DNA from: Nymphaea colorata
Lineage: Eukaryota; Streptophyta; Magnoliopsida; Nymphaeales; Nymphaeaceae
Direction of reading: 5' to 3'
Assembly: GCF_008831285.2 (NCBI RefSeq)
Contig: NC_045142.1
Location: forward strand, 25,433,876-25,497,875
DNA: 64,000 bases
Under the pieces are notes generated by a model. That model did not search any database, was not told the DNA's origin, and saw only the letters and a program-made list of their open reading frames with translations. Both the position numbers and the translations under genes were made by a program. Shown piece by piece: positions 25,601 through 38,941 of this stretch (the first letter of the stretch is position 1; the number at the start of each line of letters is the position of its first letter).

Positions 25601-28600
25601 CCAGGCCACAGGGAAAATGCAGAAGATAGCAGCCTCACTGCTGGAAACAAAGCCATGATGAGATCACTAGATATAACTAAAAAATATAGCATTTCTTTCT
25701 ATTCATTATCACCATGTTTTGGTACTAATACAAACAGGTAAGGTATGTCGGAAAAGCCTTGTTATGAGTCATGCAACAGCAGCCAGATATGGAAACTTTA
25801 AATTTTTGAACCTGCAGCTATTGCAGAAACTAATATTCCTGAAGATTAGATATAGAAAAGGTTTCACTTGTCAAAACATATGTATTAAGAAGAGCCCAAC
25901 AGAACAATAGCACTAGATATCACAATAGTAGTAGTATAACATCCAATATGTTATTAAGTATATTTTGTCGAGTTCCTTAAAAGACTTGAATACATCTTGT
26001 ATTTGAACCAGTCCCCACACAAACACATGGGTGTAGGTACATGGTGCAAACAATTTCAAAAAACTTGAATATCAATATTCGGCTACACACACACACACAT
26101 ATATATAGCAACAATGAAATTTTAAGAAAACAAACAATATATTCATTATTCATAGTCATAAATATAAACAAAAAGTACCAAATAGACCAACAAGACCCCA
26201 AAGATCACTTGGTCGTGTCCCTTTATCTGCACCTAAGTCCAGCCACAAGTGTGGTGCCTTTGCAGGCAAATCCATACGAGTTATGACATAGGAACCCTCA
26301 CCATGTTTGGATGTTTCCAACAGCAGTTTTACTTGAATTATTTTCAAAGATTTTGTTCATGTTTGATAGCTTAGTATCTACTTATATTTAATGAATTTGC
26401 ATAAACAGCAATGAAGCCTCTCTGGAATAAGTCAAACCTGTTTTCCTGTTCATTCAGCCTGCTCATCACCTTATACAATCTGAACTGCTATATGCCTTTT
26501 GTATTGTGTTTCAGTATTTTTTCTTCATGTATCAAGCATGATACATTAGCTTATACTCTACCCTTTTCTGGATTTTTAAAAGCACATACAAGGAATTGGC
26601 AGTGATGAAAAACAGGCCCAAATTTTTTTACGTTGTCAAAAGTGTGTCTAACAATATTGGAAAAGATTCATTTCAGTCCAAATAACTATTAAGTAAGTGA
26701 AAAGTTAGAATTCACTAATTTAATATTAAAAAGAAAATATATCTAATTGGAATCTAACAAAATATATATTCATATGATTAGGTACTGTCAAGGAGACTAA
26801 TGCAAACTAATGAGCATAAAGTTTGTTTATATTAAAGGTATTGTGGTCATTTATCTCGTTTACAAAACTTAAGCTAGTGATAACCTGGGTTGAAGGGTTG
26901 TTCTTTTTCATTAACAATACAAAACTTTGAAAAAAAGTTAGGCATATTTTTTGTTATCGCAAAAAAACATAGGTGTCTCTGAAAATTTACCTATCTCCTG
27001 TCTGAATTCTTGCAGGCCCATCAACCATGGCTTCTGAATACATAGATATTAGTGAATATTATTAAATGTTTACATAAGAAATATGTAAATATTATGAAAG
27101 TTGTGAATATTCTCATACCCACGAAAAGGAATGCACCAGTCTAAGGTGATAGAAAAAGTTGTTCATATATCAGTCAGTACACATGTACAAGAGTGATATA
27201 TAATTCCCTCATTATTCTATTCTAATGCTGGCTAAAGTTTGCATGGAGACAGGAGATCTAAGCACTTATTCAAGTTCCATTCGGTATGCCACATCCTTTT
27301 CCTTACACAGGTTATCCAAATGATTGAGAGAAAGTGAAACTCCAGTAACTTATAAGTTATAACATAGAAGCGTACACAATATGGGTGAGGGAGAAAAACA
27401 AAACCATTTAAGGGCAATCAATCTCTCCATTTCATAAAATGGGCAGCATCATTTCCTGATAGCAACCCCAAAAAAAATTTGTAAATCATGTCAAATTTAG
27501 GTTCGATTCAGTCAAATAAAAGTTGTTTTTTCTCCTATTAGAGTAAACAAGTATTTTCAGACTTACAAAGGACGACATGAAAAATTTAAGAAATCACCTT
27601 CTGCAGTAAAACAGGTCTTAAACATGAGGACTTCTATTCAGCAATTTCCAGAAAGTGGTGCCTTAGTCAGGAAATTTAAAATAACACAGCACTATAACAA
27701 GGCAGCTACTTATGTAGGGGTATATACAACTTACTCGCACAATTTCACAGTATCAAGATAGACAAGAATTGAATAGTCAACCCCTTGCTTTGCAACATCT
27801 GTGTCGTTGGGTTCCAATAGAGAGGCTCCATGAAGAAACTTCAATGCTGCACCAAAGTACAGGCTCATACTTTCGAGCTCTGGACCATCCTAAAACAGAT
27901 TACAGGAGAATTTAGCACTTACTGTAGGAAAGTACCTAGATCAAAAAACAGAAAACCTTTCCACGCCACAAACCTTCAAACGGTCAGCAGAGTGCTTAAG
28001 ATCCTTAGCTTCTTTTATAGCAGCATGACCATTTTCCTTTCTAACCGGGCTTCTGATATCTACTTCCCTGCTCATAACACCATTAACTGCAGGATGCCGC
28101 AGATTACCATTATTAATCATGGTTGAGCCATCAGGTCTCTTGGGCTGCTTCAACAACTTTGCTCCATCACCATTAGATGCATTAGCTGAGAAACCCTCTA
28201 CCTTGGTTCCCATATGAGATGAAAATGTGTCTCTTGGACGTTCCAGTTTGTCCTCAGACAGAGAGAATGACTTTGTGTTTCCTTTGGCAGAAGCCAAGTC
28301 TCGGTCTGTTCTGTCTGGGAGAGAAGGGCTTAATGACCTTTTATCCTCCCTTGATATCAGAGGCTGAAAAGTTTGCTGCAAACCAGATCCTCCATCCTTG
28401 TTGATGTTGTGAATTCCCTTGACCTTTCCAGTGACTAAATCAGATGGCTGCTTAGCAGATGGAAAAGAACCCCGAATATCTGAATTCTCATGATGAGTGA
28501 TCATAGAATGGACATCTCTCTTCTTTTCACCTGAACATTTTACTGAGTCCTTGATTTCAAGGGAATTCGCGTCCTTATCAGACTTGGTTTTACCCTTGTA

Positions 28601-31600
28601 TCGAGAAATGTCATCCCTTAGTTCTTCATGAAACAAGGATCCATCGTGTGCATTAACAATGATATCACCAGCATTCTTTGTGGAATAAAGTTCATGATCC
28701 TCATCACAAGAATCAGAAGACTTAAATTTCCCTTTTCCAGAATCTGATTTACCGATCAATTGTTTGTCCTTCAATCGCGATGAAGACCCTTTTTCAGACT
28801 TTGTTTGAGCTGATCCATTTGCAACAGCACAAATTTTCCTTTCTAAATTGTTGTCCTTGATCCTTGTACCACCAGGAAGCTGATTTTGCTGCCCCGGTTC
28901 ATCAATGCTGTTAACAAGGTGGCTAGTACAGCATTCAATAGAATTGCCAGGTTTCCAGTTTTTCTTGTCTCCACCTTGACTGTCACATGCCTCTCTATGG
29001 CCATCAAGAACTGAAGATCTAGCAAGCTTATCGATGTCCTGCAATGCATGCTCCACGAAACAAACTTTATTCTTTAAGATGCTACCAGAACGACTGCTTC
29101 CACCATCCACTTCTCCATCTGAAGAGCGTCGTGGACTCACAAGACCTGCATTCACTACCTCATCCATCCCCGAAAAGTTTTTTCTGGAAACAGACTTATC
29201 TAGACTGGATACCCTTAAAGGAGAAGATGAAACAGACTCAACAGGAGAGCCTTTCATTTCCTGGGGATTTACTTTCATTTTACGAGAGCCAGAAACCTTT
29301 GAGGAGCTTGAAGCAGCACCAGCAGAAAGCTGCACTTCCTTCTTTAAGGAATCCGCCCCTTCAGAGATCCTCTTAGAGACCATGTTTCCTCGAAAAGATT
29401 CTTTCTCGTATAGGCCTCTGCTACCATCTTCCGCTCCATCAAATGGGGGATCTCCAGTGACATCAAGCACAACTTGTGTGGTTCTTACTTTGCTTTCCGT
29501 TCTAGCATTGCTAGTGCTTGACTCTCTTCCATCAGATCTTGATGACTTGATTTTCTTTTCCTGTCTATGCTCACTCTCCAGCTCTTTTACTGAATCCCTA
29601 ACATCAGAGCAATGTCCATTGTTAATAGGGCCTTCTCCAAACTCCTGAATTTCCCGCCGTTCTTTCATTTTCCTCTTTTTTGTTGCTATTTCATTTTTAT
29701 CAAGCTCTGCTGTACTTATGGCACCAGGATCTACCTTGCATTCACCATCTAATGGATAGGGACTTTGGTCCTTCAACTTTTTTGAAAAATTATTATCATA
29801 TTCCTTATTGTCATCCTCGTACATTTGAGCACTACCACTGGTTAGTTTAGTAGGGATACCGTTGCTAGCCTTTCTTCTCATTTCATTCTTCGAATTCCAT
29901 TCTTCATTGATATGTGGTAGAACATCTATCTTTACTTTCTTGGAAGCATTGTGATTATCCAGTTGAGACTCTCTCTTAGACTTGGACTTTGAGTGCAAAC
30001 CTTGTTCAAGTTTATCACCTGCAATCAAATTGCAAAACATGAATGTAAGAAGATAATGCAATTAAAGTCATCAATCAAAACTATAAGAGAAACGGTTATC
30101 ATAGGAACACGAAGGAAAGGGAAACAAATAGGTACCTCCACTAGAGTAATTTTTCAGCAATTTATGTTTCTCTTTCTGTTTATGCTTTTGCTTCCCATGA
30201 CTGTGTTCATCATCCTTAATCACAGGTACCATCCCATCTTTGCTTAAAAGGGTTGGATCTGGAGGACACTGATTCACATCATTCAAACTCCTACTTTTGA
30301 TGGAGTTTTGCTGACTCTTTTTTGTGGTATTTAGAAGAGAGTAAGGGGCAGTCAAGCTTAAACTATTTTGCGTCTCCGTTACCATATGTTTCTTCTTTCC
30401 ATTGGATGGGATGGCACTGTCAGAAAATAAACTTGGTCCATGACCTTGGCCATCATAATGTCCATCTGCTAAAGTTGCAACTGATACAGTTCCAGAGCTT
30501 GGTGCGTGCAGCCCATTTTGGTGATCCTGAACTCTGTATAATGCATAGAATGCATTAATTGCCTCCTGTTCGGCGACACTGCACTTGTTCAGTCCAGGCC
30601 TGGAGAGCAAAAAGCAAAAATCATCAATAAATAATCTTCAAAACAATGAGAATAATTTTATTTGGTTGGGGCAGTTAAGCACACACGCAACAGAATTTGT
30701 TATTTTACATATTAGAATAAAAGAAGAAACTTACAACCAACTTTGCATACTGCATATCCACTTCTTCGGCAAAGATATATTCTCTGGATGTAGGCGCCAC
30801 TTTTGACATTTATCGCAACAAACCCAGTGATCAGAATCTGCATCAGACACTAAACCATTTGCTGCAGTAGAAGGAGCAGCAGCTTGACCATTCAACCCAA
30901 TATCAGATACAGTTTCAAACCTTCTTGCATCTATCCTCTCATTTGGCTTTCCCAAATGTTCATAGGGTTCTCTCTCAGGATGGTTCACTGCAATTTTATC
31001 TGCGACATAGCTGTTGAATGAATCTAACCTGCTCTCAACATGTTCATTCTTAATATCTCTTGTTGAACCATTCTGGAAATCCCTGTCAACTCTCTTGTTT
31101 AACTCCTTCAATCTCATCAAGTCAAGATGGGTTTCAAGGATATCGTCCCCCCATGTGTGCCTTTTTTCCTATGCTTAAACGGAGCTGATTTTGATTTTTC
31201 TTTGGATGAATCTGAAGCAGGTTTTCTGTTGCTTTGGCTATCCTTCTGTTTCTTCACAAGGAAGTCCTTCCCTTCTTCTGCCTTTTGATCAGCAGTATCA
31301 TGTGCAAAATGTCTCTCAGTACTCTTGGGTTTCGGAGAGTCCATAAAAGAGCTACTACATTTTATTTCTTGAACAAAGTCATTGGATGCATTGAACTTCA
31401 CATCATTTTTGACTTTCATATCTTTCCTCAACTCTGCATTATCCTTGAAAATAACCTCCTTTTGGTCTTCCCGTAGTTTTCCTGACAAGTTGGTTCTGAA
31501 AGTTAGCTTCTCTTTCACAGGTACTTTCTCATTCTCAGTTTTTCCAGTCCTGTTAATGCCAGGGCTAGCTGGCACTTCTTTTGGTTCTTCTTCTTGTATA

Positions 31601-33907
31601 GCTTCTGGTACATCGATGTTTATTTCCTTCTTAATTGAGGAGGCAAAACCCTTCTCATCAGATGTATCGCTCGCATGCTTGACTTCAACAGGTTTCCCAG
31701 ACTTATCCCCAACCTTTTTGGCTTTTTCTTTCTCTCTTGTTATAGCCAGTAATAGAGGCTTTGAAGCATCTAAAACACGTTCCTTTCCATCCAATGCATC
31801 AACATCTGATTCCTTCTTAACAATTAGACTGATGTTCTTCTCCTCAGTTGTGGAACTTGTGTGATTTACTTCATTAGACTTTCCAGGTTTATCCACAGGC
31901 CTTATGGTCCTTACTGTCTGTCCTTTCAAATCCTTACCAGAAGGAAGATCAAATACTGCTGCTGCATCTGTACCATTCTTTTGTCCCGTTCCAGATTTAA
32001 CATCCCTATGAAGAAACTTCTCTTTCTCCATCAAGTGCAACAGACCATCAGAAAGTGGAGAAAGCAAAGGAGCATTCTGAATAGCCAAGGATGTCATAAC
32101 CTGTTTAAAATGTCAAAAACGAATCGATTTTAGCTTATTCACCTCAAAACAGCAATTGAAGCAACAACCAAACAAACTACCTCAAGTATGGTGTTAGGGG
32201 ATTCATCAGGTGCCTCACGAATGTCAGGTGATAACTCTCCACTATAATCCAAACTATCTTCAAGCGATGATGATGGAGAAATAAGGCCCAGGCCACTGTA
32301 AATATCTGCATTATTCCTTGCAGAAATATTTTCTTGCTGGACCTTGAATCGTACTTTTAGGGATTGACCATTTCCATTAGAGGTTTTAACAGGCTCGCGC
32401 TTTGGAGAAGATTCTGCAGCACAATGAATAGAAACATGTGCTCCAGGGTCTTTGCGAACAGAGGCATCCAAGGAAGTCACAGATGCCACTGTCTGCGTGC
32501 TAGTTGGAGCTGGAATAGACCTAGCAGCGAGAGAAGCACTTGCCTGATGTGTGAGGCTCTGGCGTGTACTCTGTTGAGGAAAAGATGATTAAAAAGTTTA
32601 GAACTAGGATAATCCCATAGCCTAATAACACTCAGAGCTCCAAATAGATACCTCAGATGGCTGGTCTCCTCGACTTGGTGTGCTAGAATGTTGAATCCTT
32701 GCTGAACCTCCAGAATGCGATAGAATAAGAGGAGAGCGCTGATAGGTTGGCAAGAAGGAGCCATAATCACCAAATTTTGCCCCTGTGAACTCAATAACAA
32801 GGACAGTGGTAATGAAGTTGTTCTCATTCATGCAGCATCTACGTCACAGCAACCGGAATAGAAATTAGTTTAAATGGCAGTTCACAACCAAATTTACTCA
32901 CCCAAATTCTTTGCACAGACACTGCCCTCAAAGTCCTTCTGGAAATGCCCTAAGACATTCCTTATTCTGTCGTCCTGGGAAGGAATAAGCTGCTGTCATT
33001 AAATACATTTCAACATTACAGACGGATGAATCAACAAAAAAGAAAAAAAAAACATGGGCTCGCCTTAACATTGAAAAAACATCAAGTATTCTTAAACTTA
33101 GGTCAAAAAACATGAAAGTAATTTGATCAGATTGTTGTTCACCATTCATCTCGCTGAAGCTAGTCTCACAAATTTCTTATCGTGGTCGTGATGGAACCGA
33201 ACTGAACCAATCTCCTTTTTGAGATTGTTTAAAAAAATATTGGAATTCTTAAATGAAAATGGAAGAGAAAACCCATAATTTTGTTAAGAATAATTAGACC
33301 AGGTTACTGAAAGCTAGCTCTGGACCCAATTTTCCAATCAGGGAGAGCTCGGTTTAAGATGAGAAACAATCTGCCACAAATATAATATAAGAGAATCTAT
33401 CACCATCTCATATAAATCTTAATCAGATAATTCCATCATCTCCACTGCCAATTCCGCAAGATCCTCGTAAAAGGTTCGGCGATTAAGAGCAGTGTGCATA
33501 CAGAGATCCATGACCAACATTGTAGAATCAATGACAAAAGCGACTGAACGAAAGTCGATTAGAACATCAGAATATAAAAGATCCCACACAGTTCATTCGG
33601 TCTTTAAAACTATTGATCGTGAGCAACCAACGAGATCCATGCGGAAAGTAGCTTAAAGCAATAACAAGTAATCAAAACAAGGATACCGTTCTCAGGCGAA
33701 ACACGGAGAATTCACGAGACTCACAATGTAAGACAAGTCGACATCGACATTGGGCTCATGGACGCCACAATCCTCGTCGCGGTAGGAGCAGGCTTCGCCT
33801 TCTTCAAGCTCGCTCTCCTCCATTTCCCCCGCACCTCCAAACCCTAGCCCCTCCCTCCTTTCCTTCCCGAACCCCCTATCTTCATCCCTACTCCTCACAG
33901 ACAACAT
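22682..33907 (-). CDS. Plant CW-type zinc-finger protein, 11 exons (about 1,774 aa)
   Basis: Exons with GT-AG borders and matching phases: 33907-33725, 32974-32902, 32782-32652, 32570-32181, 32100-30735, 30599-30136, 30018-27974, 27889-27735, 25390-25233, 23911-23751 and 22879-22682 (stop). The N-terminus has the acidic ESELEEGEA motif and a conserved plant block (NVLGHFQKDFEGSV, AKFGDYGSFLPTYQRSP). The CW zinc finger (about residues 681-722) reads HWVCCDKCQKWR ... KKWICSMQSW and continues across an intron to PGLNKCS, giving the cysteine ligands and the tryptophans that in CW domains read methylated histone H3K4. A very long Lys/Ser/Asp-rich, probably disordered region follows (870-1550), then a conserved helical C-terminal region (LYFGAALKFLHGASLLE, FYEKRKDFAAAALAYKC, FNFHDVERLLLLVRVAM). 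The large exon 32100-30735 changes frame once near 31147-31167 and needs one extra base. The ATG at 33907 is chosen because it opens the frame with the acidic motif. It resembles At4g15730 from memory. Histone binding is inferred. Confidence 0.9.
26086..26108. repeat. (CA)n/(TA)n microsatellite in CW intron
   Basis: A short CACACACA run followed by TATATATA lies in the 2.3-kb intron 25391-27734 of the CW gene. The rest of that intron shows no coding content. Confidence 0.7.
31147..31167 (-). other. Apparent one-base frameshift in CW exon 5
   Basis: Upstream coding runs in one frame to KHRKKGTHGG and then stops at about 31117. The conserved continuation (DDILETHLDLMRLKELNKR) is in another frame. 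Two six-base homopolymers lie between: T6 at 31162-31167 and C6 at 31147-31152 on the plus strand. One extra base in either joins the frames and gives the exon length required by the flanking intron phases. No GT-AG intron fits here. It is either a sequencing or assembly indel or a real disabling mutation. Confidence 0.8.
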
Positions 33908-34710
33908 CAACTCGATCCAACCCCCAGAAATTCCAGCAAGAATACTCCAATCTCGAAGTCCAACACCGAGAAACAGAAAACCATCATCCTCAATTCATCA
34001 CAAACTCCAGTAATCAAAAACCCTAAAAGCCCACCATCCCTCACCAACCCCAAAAACAACCGCGATCGGCCCCCAATCCGGGAACTCGAGCCACCCACCT
34101 TCACAGAAACCCAAAAAACGAACAATTGCGAGATGCCCAACAATCAAAAATTAAAGAAAACAGCTGCAGACGCGATTCCCATTAAGGGGAACCGATCAGT
34201 ACCCGTCGCCAAACATCCGATCCTTCCAGACCCACTTCCAATTTTCCCAAAAATTCCCGGATATTCCTGGTTTCCAGCCTATTGCAGGCAGTTGCAGAAG
34301 CCCCCAAATGGTGCTTCTCCTCCCACCCTCTTTTTTCCCTCTTTTTCCCCAAAAATTTCACTTTATTTCTGGCTTGGGGAACGATGAAGGACAGTAGGAC
34401 ACCACAAAGACGGACTCGGAAATAAAACTTAGAAATTTTAAAAAATGGCAAATTCTCAGGAAATTTAATTTTATATATATGTGTGTGTGCAGGTATACAT
34501 GGAGATGAAGAGAGAGAAGGAGGCGATCCAACCAGCAGACAAAAAGTGGGGGCGCAGCGATTTCTTTTCTTTTCTTTGCTCAACGGAGTTGAAACTAATC
34601 TCGTTCTTTTCATTTCTCGTCTCCTTCTCTTTTCCTTCCCTTCTTTTATCCTAAAATTCTACTTTCAGCCTCCTTTCAATTTTTTCTGCCCTCCTCTTTA
34701 CCCTTCTGAA
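33908..34710 (-). promoter_or_regulatory. CW gene 5' leader and promoter side
   Basis: The minus strand upstream of the CW ATG is G-rich near the start codon and has a TA/TG microsatellite at about 34471-34490. A leader exon is likely but its limits and any leader intron are not resolved. Short open frames here (for example 33907-34143) show no family features. Confidence 0.45.
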
Positions 34711-36090
34711 TCTTAGGTCTTGGCACCTTCTCAATCTTTATACTAACTTTTTTTTTTTTGTGTTTTTAAGTAGTCATGTCTATTATTCTCTATCATAAAA
34801 ACATATACATTTTTCCACATTTTGTTGGTAACTTCTTTTTCATTGTATTTCTTTTTAATAAATTTAGGTCACGGTTGATTCGTTAGATTCAATATTTCAA
34901 GTCTGAATTATTTCAAAGATTTGCATTCTCAATAAATTGTCTTCTAGAACTAATTTGTTGATAGTGCCTATATATATATATATATATAGGAGTGCTGAAC
35001 AAATTGAACAATATTTTTTCTATAATTTATTAAAAAATATATTCTATTTATCTCCTTTGATCGTTAGTTTTAATTTTATCTATGCTTATTATTACAACAC
35101 GCACATATGCAAAACAACACATGCCCTTGCACTATACGTATGTGTACAAAAATGATTGGTATTTTTTCAGTTTATTTTATTCTGATTATTCATTACTCAC
35201 TGCTTTTAATCATCGTTTCATCTCAAGGGCACTTGATTCATTTGAAGCAAAACAACACATTCATATGTATATGTATATGTATAAGATATTTGTTATGAAT
35301 GAAATACACTAATTATCTATAAGCCAAATATCCAAATCAACAGATATAAAATCACGGTAACTTGGATTTTAAGTATAAGTACATGAATATTTGAGTATCA
35401 ACAATATAAGATCACTCTATTTCTGTTTCAATTAGGATTACGATTATGTAATTTTAGATCAACAGCCCAATCCCCAATCAAACACGTTATAAGAAAAATA
35501 CAAAGTTGAAATTCCCATTTGACTGAAATAAGTGTGATAATGAATTTCTCTCTCTAATTTAGTGTTCATCTCCACGGCTGGGATTTGCTAATATGGTATG
35601 TTGAGATTCATGTGATTTTGACATGTGTCCAATCTTTTTTTCTATTTTTAAGTTGATTTTTTTTTTTCTTTTTGGCATGGATTAGGTTGAGATAGGGACA
35701 TTTTGGACATTTCAATAAGAGCGGGGAACAAAATACATGAGGCCTCCTGGATTGAGTTGTACTGTTCTGAAGAATCCACACTAGATAATACCGTGGGGAA
35801 GGTGGGCCCACCACGACCGTTCATCTGACACAGATGGGCGATCACTCGGGAGATGGACGGCTCCGATTAGTCGGGCATCTGATCAACTTGCCTCCTTCCT
35901 GTCCACTGTTTTTCCCAACTTTCCTGAAACAATAACCTTAGGCATCCACATTTTTTGTTCTACTACGAAAACAGTCTCCGAATTTAATATCAATTCTATG
36001 TACCACGTTGCTTTGTGCTTAGATGAAGCGGCTGAACCGAAAAAAAAACAATTACGTGTGGGTTCCGGAAATAAATTATTAATATAAGGA
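34711..36090. other. Intergenic AT-rich DNA
   Basis: Contains a TA microsatellite (about 34971-34988) and poly-T runs. No gene or defined repeat recognised. Confidence 0.5.
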
Positions 36091-36167
36091 GTTTTTTTAA
36101 AAATAATTCAGTTCATGTACCGACGAGATGGCTATAAGAATTTGTGTCCAGAGTGGCTGATATCCTG

Positions 36168-36198
36168 ACCGTCCATCTAAACGGGCCAGATGGACGGT
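36168..36198. repeat. Perfect 11-bp inverted repeat (hairpin)
   Basis: ACCGTCCATCT (36168-36178) and AGATGGACGGT (36188-36198) are exact reverse complements around a 9-nt loop. A loosely similar GATGGACGG motif lies near 35853. No terminator or element end can be assigned. Confidence 0.8.
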
Positions 36199-36392
36199 GA
36201 TCAAGCTGCCTTCGTCTGCCCCTTGTGCGATGCACGTGCGGGCAGGATCAGTCCGGCGCCGGCTTTCAGGGTACTGTTTGGCGGTGTTGCAAAAGCTGAC
36301 CAGGTTCATGAAATTTTAAGAACATTGTATTGTTTTGCCGTATAAAGTCGATGAAAGTTTATGTAAGCCGAATATTAGCAGAAATTGTACAT

Positions 36393-36398
36393 GCATTC

Positions 36399-36424
<26 letters not shown>
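36393..36424. repeat. (TA)n microsatellite
   Basis: About 26-30 nt of alternating TA inside intergenic DNA. Confidence 0.8.
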
Positions 36425-36429
<5 letters not shown>

Positions 36430-36797
36430 GAAATTACGGCAAAGTTAACTTTCGCAATTGTGTGAAAGGAGATAACAATATGAAGCGTCGATGTAGTGGA
36501 AAATTTGGACAAGGTGATGCAATTACGATCGAATGCCGACATTTTTCGTTCATCTTCATAAATCGTTACGTGTCTTTTTAGAACGCAGTTAGTTCAACAA
36601 CTTTTAGGTTGACAACCGAGTTCGATATTCTTTTTGTTGAAGCAATTTTAGCTTTCAACTTGGACTTGTTCAACTAAATGGTATCAGCCTAATTGAAGGG
36701 CTTCTAATTGTCGTTGACCATGAATTTTTTGTCATGATTCTCATCAAATCCACCAAGGGATTTTGTTGAATTTTAATCTCATATTAAACTATCTACT

Positions 36798-36970
36798 CAA
36801 TGCAGGGGCAGATAGACTATGGTCTATTTTCTTTTAATACATGTAAATTTTAGAAAATTTTACTAGTTTTATATAAAATTTTTAAAAAATAATATTTTAG
36901 TTTGTGTCAAAATTTAGAAACTTTAATTCGACCCCCCACATAAAAAAATTTATGACTTTGTCTCTGAATC
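36798..36970. repeat. Dispersed repeat, copy 1
   Basis: Shares the body TGTCAAAATTTAGAAACTTT, a following pyrimidine-rich step and an AAATTT(A/T)TGACT end with 37550-37722. Both look like fragments of one decayed transposon family of unknown class. Confidence 0.6.
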
Positions 36971-37079
36971 AACGCAAACTCAATGAGTTTAGCCTAGTGA
37001 ATGATTGGCGAGACCCAACAGCCAGTTGTGTTCTGATTCCATGGTTTTGCCAACTCCTTCTAAGCCAAAGCAAGATACA

Positions 37080-37225
37080 GTCATGGCGGAGCCAGAAATT
37101 TGAAGCTAAGAAACACCGATGGTTTGAAATTTAAAGTTAAAACGGACATTCACATGTAAATTAATAAAAGTTAACAAATAAAATAAGCGAGTTCACATGG
37201 CTGGTGTGGGCAATTGCCCACATGA
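37080..37225. repeat. Repeat fragment with GGCGGAGCCAGAAATTT start and 18-bp palindrome
   Basis: ATGGCGGAGCCAGAAATTT starts near 37083, and the perfect palindrome TGTGGGCAATTGCCCACA occupies 37205-37222. The same palindrome type recurs at 38969 and, decayed, at 11641. These look like conserved ends of one repeat family. Confidence 0.65.
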
Positions 37226-37549
37226 AGTCAAATAGGTGTACCCAATGGCTTTTATCTTTCTAGGTCACGAGAAAACCATGCTGAAACGGAAAGACTCTGT
37301 TGCTCATTCGGCATGTTATATAACGGGATATAGATTCTTAAGGCTCCATAGGATCATTCAAGTCGGGTTTCTTTGTCAAATGAATTCTTAAGTATCCATT
37401 TCTATAAAGAACCAAATACGTTTTCATAACCCAACTCAGGCAACAATCCATGGAATGAGTCGGCAAATGGGTTAATAATGTACACCTATTTGTGCTTAGG
37501 CTGACTTAGAGCGTTGACACCCACGGGAAATTGGACATCAAACCAGCAA

Positions 37550-37722
37550 CCAAGGGGGCCGGCATAGGCCCTGACCCACTTCATGTTTTTTTAAATTTAC
37601 ATGTAAATTAAAAAAAAAAATTATCCTAAATAAAAAAAATAAAAAATGATATTTTGGCTCATGTCAAAATTTAGAAACTTTAATTCTACCCTTTTATGAA
37701 ATTTTTTTGACTCTGCTCTTAC
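37550..37722. repeat. Dispersed repeat, copy 2
   Basis: Second member of the family at 36798-36970, with poly-A expansions in the middle. It begins with GGGGGCCGGCATAGGCCC, a G/C-rich edge typical of the family. Confidence 0.6.
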
Positions 37723-38940
37723 TTGAAGTGCACAAAAAAAAAGTATTGTTTTATGAATCTGCATCAAAAAATGAAATAAGTTTATGTAAGACTTGTTGTC
37801 TTATTTTTTTAGTATATTTATGAGACAGTAATATGTTCCTGTTGCTAAACACCTTACAAGGTTTTGCTTCTTTTAAGTATGTAATGAAAGATTCAAAACA
37901 TACACTTGGCACGCAAAATATATAAAATAAAGCCAAGCCACGCACATTTATAAGCAGCAAAATTGAACTCAAACTGTAACATATTTTTATTTATGCAGCG
38001 GTTTCAGAGAATTCATGTGTGTGCAGTGGTTTTAGCAAGTGGTTTTGATGTGGGGATGCATCGTAGAAGCTGCATGTGTTGTGAAAGGAAGGAACCCTTT
38101 TGATGGCGATGGTCAAAATTGACCAAAGTCTAACATTGAATAGCAGCCACAGCTCACACCATGCCCCACCAGTGAAAAAAAAAAAAAAAAAAAATTTAAG
38201 GACCACATTTTTTTGCCTTTAATTCGAGCGATTTTTTTGCATCTATTGAGCTCGATTTCACCCTTGGGAATTGTAAATAATGACATTCAATGGAAAGTTC
38301 CTTGTTTATAAGTTTTATTTCAGCATGGAATATTTTAGCCCCTATGAGCAATCAAATCTGGACCGGATCTAAATCTGAAATTTAAGCAGATCTGATTGAC
38401 TATCACTGAATCCAAAGCTTCTTTTTTTTTTCCCTCGCATTTGGTAACAAATACGACATGAATCGCTGATAATGCATTGAATCCGACAAAGAATGGTAAC
38501 AAATAAGTACTTCACATGTTAATTACATTTATGGTGGATTTTTATCCAGATCCGAACCAAAACTGATTAAAGAGATCTAAATAAATTAAACAATTTGCCC
38601 GATATGTACTAAAAACTCGTTTCAACGATCCAAACGGGAAAAAGTAAATGGGTCCGGTTCGGGAGTGAATATCTGACGAAAGCCGATCCGCTTGCACCTT
38701 ATTACGTGCGCCGGCATCAGAAAGATTAAGCGTTACTATTTCCTTTAAATTGAATCCGCTAAATTGAAATTTGACGTTAAAAAGCATGGTTAAAAAGCCG
38801 TGCACCCAAGTTTCTATCATTTCCCGTTAAGCTGCTGACATTTTCATTATCGCAAATAGCCGACACTTGTGCCCTGTTTCAAGTTGCGAAACACAATTCC
38901 AATGCGTCCATTGACTGATTTTTTGTCGATAAGTGACTGA
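37723..38940. other. Intergenic DNA, nothing recognised
   Basis: No coherent gene. A 21-nt A run lies at about 38174-38194. Short frames on either strand have no family features. Confidence 0.5.
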
Positions 38941-38941
38941 C

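Noticed and set aside
29034-29648. 204-residue plus-strand open frame
   Set aside because: It is antisense to the charged, well-supported CW exon 30018-27974; its Ser/Leu/Phe-rich composition is the mirror of Lys/Asp/Ser codons.
27941-30061. 706-residue frame as a stand-alone gene
   Set aside because: It is one internal exon (30018-27974) of the CW gene plus short intron read-through at both ends.
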